Source: Planctomycetota bacterium (GTDB lineage Bacteria > Planctomycetota > Phycisphaerae > Sedimentisphaerales > SM23-30). From it: DNA of 6,109 nt. The translations under genes and the position numbers were made by a program. Below are positions 5,246-6,109 of this stretch, piece after piece. The stretch is from positions 1 to 6,109 of the forward strand of contig JAKQBU010000061.1 in the NCBI GenBank assembly GCA_029573975.1. The letters are read 5' to 3'. Within the stretch, counting starts at the first letter, position 1. Each line of letters opens with the position of its first letter. The notes under the pieces are model-generated. The model was not told where the DNA came from, made no database searches, and saw only the letters and a program-made list of their open reading frames with translations.

Positions 5246-5896
5246 ATGACAGAGCAGCCGGTCGTACCCGCCCAGCACCCCGTTCCCGTTGGTAAATGGC
5301 ACTTGCACCGGCGGTTATATAACTGGGTGTTGCACTGGGCTTTAACCCCCTATAGCGGCTGGGCTTTGTTCCTGTTATCCTTCGCCGAGTCCTCCTTTTT
5401 CCCCGTCCCGCCCGATGTCCTGCTGGCCCCCCTGACCCTGGGCAACCGCAAAAAATGGTGGAAATTCGCCCTGAACTGTTCAGTTGCGAGTGTAGTCGGG
5501 GGTATTCTGGGCTATCTGATCGGGGTGTTTTTGTGGGATTTGATCGGCAATTGGGTTATTGTTCACTTTAGCTGGGCCGGTCTGACCGAGGCTAATTTTG
5601 AAAAATTCCAGAATTGGTATGATAAACACAATTTTTGGATTGTTTTTTTATGCGGTTTTACACCGCTGCCGTACAAGGTCTGCACCATTTCCGCCGGTGT
5701 AGCCCGGATCAGTTTTTTGGGCTTTGTGATCGCCTCCACCGTCAGCCGCTCGGCCCGGTTTTTCCTGGTCGCCGGCCTCTTCTGGCGCTTCGGCCCGACT
5801 ATCAAGCCCTTCATCGACAAATATTTCAACTGGCTCTGCCTGGCCTTTATGGTCCTCCTGATCGGCGGCTTCCTCGCCATCAAGCTGGTTTCATAG
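5246..5896 (+). CDS. DedA-superfamily (VTT domain) membrane protein, YqaA type
   Basis: The 216-residue protein is an integral inner-membrane protein. Hydrophobic segments lie near residues 36-56, 76-98, 130-150, 155-178 and 193-213. Diagnostic VTT/SNARE-associated motifs are LSFAESSFFPVPPDVLLAPL at 44-62, where re-entrant helices with prolines are typical, and GFTPLPYKVCTISAGVARI at 137-155. These are followed by STVSRSARF at 164-172, the usual conserved serine/arginine stretch after the second re-entrant loop. Several DedA-superfamily proteins transport undecaprenyl phosphate or phospholipids across the membrane; the YqaA branch is less studied, so lipid handling is inference. ATG 5246 is supported by AGAGGA at 5233-5238; the ATG at 5241 is out of frame. 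It is transcribed divergently from ispE, whose pathway supplies the isoprenoid carrier, a suggestive but unproven link. Confidence 0.85.
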   Translation: MTEQPVVPAQHPVPVGKWHLHRRLYNWVLHWALTPYSGWALFLLSFAESSFFPVPPDVLLAPLTLGNRKKWWKFALNCSVASVVGGILGYLIGVFLWDLIGNWVIVHFSWAGLTEANFEKFQNWYDKHNFWIVFLCGFTPLPYKVCTISAGVARISFLGFVIASTVSRSARFFLVAGLFWRFGPTIKPFIDKYFNWLCLAFMVLLIGGFLAIKLVS

Positions 5897-6026
5897 AACA
5901 AGATTAAAAATTGTGCCGCGGCTTTCTTGGCCGTGCTGGTAAGGTGCTTCAAGTTTCAAACCCTTACCCGACTTACAAAGAAAAATAGCAAAGTTGCGAA
6001 CATGTATAAGTAAGGAATTGTAGATT
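5897..6026 (+). other. Spacer with mutually exclusive complementary segments
   Basis: This 130-bp gap separates two plus-strand genes. GGTAAGG (5938-5944) is complementary to CCTTACC (5962-5968), and CCTTAC (5962-5967) is also complementary to GTAAGG (6010-6015), which contains the ribosome site of the next gene. No clear promoter, tRNA or intrinsic terminator is visible: only a TATAAG at 6005-6010 without a good -35, and a GC-rich hairpin at 5917-5935 with no following T-run. Confidence 0.3.
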
Positions 6027-6109
6027 ATGACAGTTCGACTTGATGCAGAAAAGCTGATTGAAAGAGGGGCAATTCGTTTTGGCAACGATAATTTTATATT
6101 AATGAAAAC
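6027..6109 (+). CDS. Unrecognised protein, N-terminal 27 codons only
   Basis: An open frame begins at ATG 6027, with AAGGA at 6012-6016 ten bases upstream, and stays open to the window edge. The translation begins MTVRLDAEKLIERGAIRFG and continues with NDNFILMKN. I do not recognise the family. The piece is soluble-looking, with no signal peptide or membrane segment. It lies 130 bp after the DedA-type gene on the same strand, so co-transcription is possible. That it is a real gene rests on the start signal, reading direction and plausible composition only. Confidence 0.55.
   Translation, partial: MTVRLDAEKLIERGAIRFGNDNFILMK

Noticed and set aside
5917..5935. GC-rich hairpin after the DedA-type gene as an intrinsic terminator
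   Set aside because: The six-pair stem includes a G-T wobble and no T-run follows on the plus strand. On the minus strand a short T-run follows, but the wobble becomes a mismatch and no minus-strand gene ends there.
5891..6085. 64-codon minus-strand open frame across the right spacer
   Set aside because: It overlaps the start of the plus-strand gene at 6027 and has no recognisable protein features.

Overview
The window looks like a chromosomal segment of a bacterium of the PVC group (Planctomycetes, Verrucomicrobia, Lentisphaerae, Kiritimatiellae). Three things point there: the gene order ribH-nusB-ftsY, a SpoVG protein carrying an inserted four-cysteine zinc ribbon, and a secreted GH29-like glycosidase of a kind I associate with that group. 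The phylum assignment is inference from gene content and remembered families, not from a tree. Most of the window is core housekeeping sequence; I see no insertion sequence, CRISPR array, phage gene, tRNA or rRNA.

Layout, left to right. Positions 1-2058 hold a minus-strand operon read from right to left: ribH (lumazine synthase), nusB (antitermination factor), ftsY (SRP receptor) and the start of an FmdB-type zinc-ribbon gene that runs off the left edge. Gaps are 3, 17 and 8 bp. A good minus-strand promoter with an extended -10 lies at 2135-2162, and a perfect 7-bp inverted repeat overlaps its -35. Positions 2335-3486 hold one plus-strand gene for a secreted GH29-like protein of unknown substrate, preceded by an unexplained leader. 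It runs head-on into spoVG, with 51 bp between them and no visible terminator.

Positions 3538-5023 hold a minus-strand pair, ispE (isoprenoid precursor kinase) then spoVG, overlapping by 14 bp. The two genes are also close neighbours in Bacillus. Positions 5246-5896 hold a plus-strand DedA/YqaA-type (VTT domain) membrane protein. Between ispE and this gene lies a symmetric promoter region: one TTGACA box on each strand flanks a single shared -10, so both genes are probably transcribed divergently from one site. After 5896 comes a 130-bp spacer with complementary short segments, then the first 27 codons of an unrecognised plus-strand gene leaving the window at the right edge.

The genes serve flavin synthesis, transcription antitermination, membrane protein targeting, isoprenoid and lipid-carrier supply, and membrane maintenance. 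No new multi-gene system is evident. The most interesting signals are the dyad promoter, the zinc-ribbon SpoVG, the hexanucleotide repeat encoding the NusB tail, and the divergent glycosidase with its leader.
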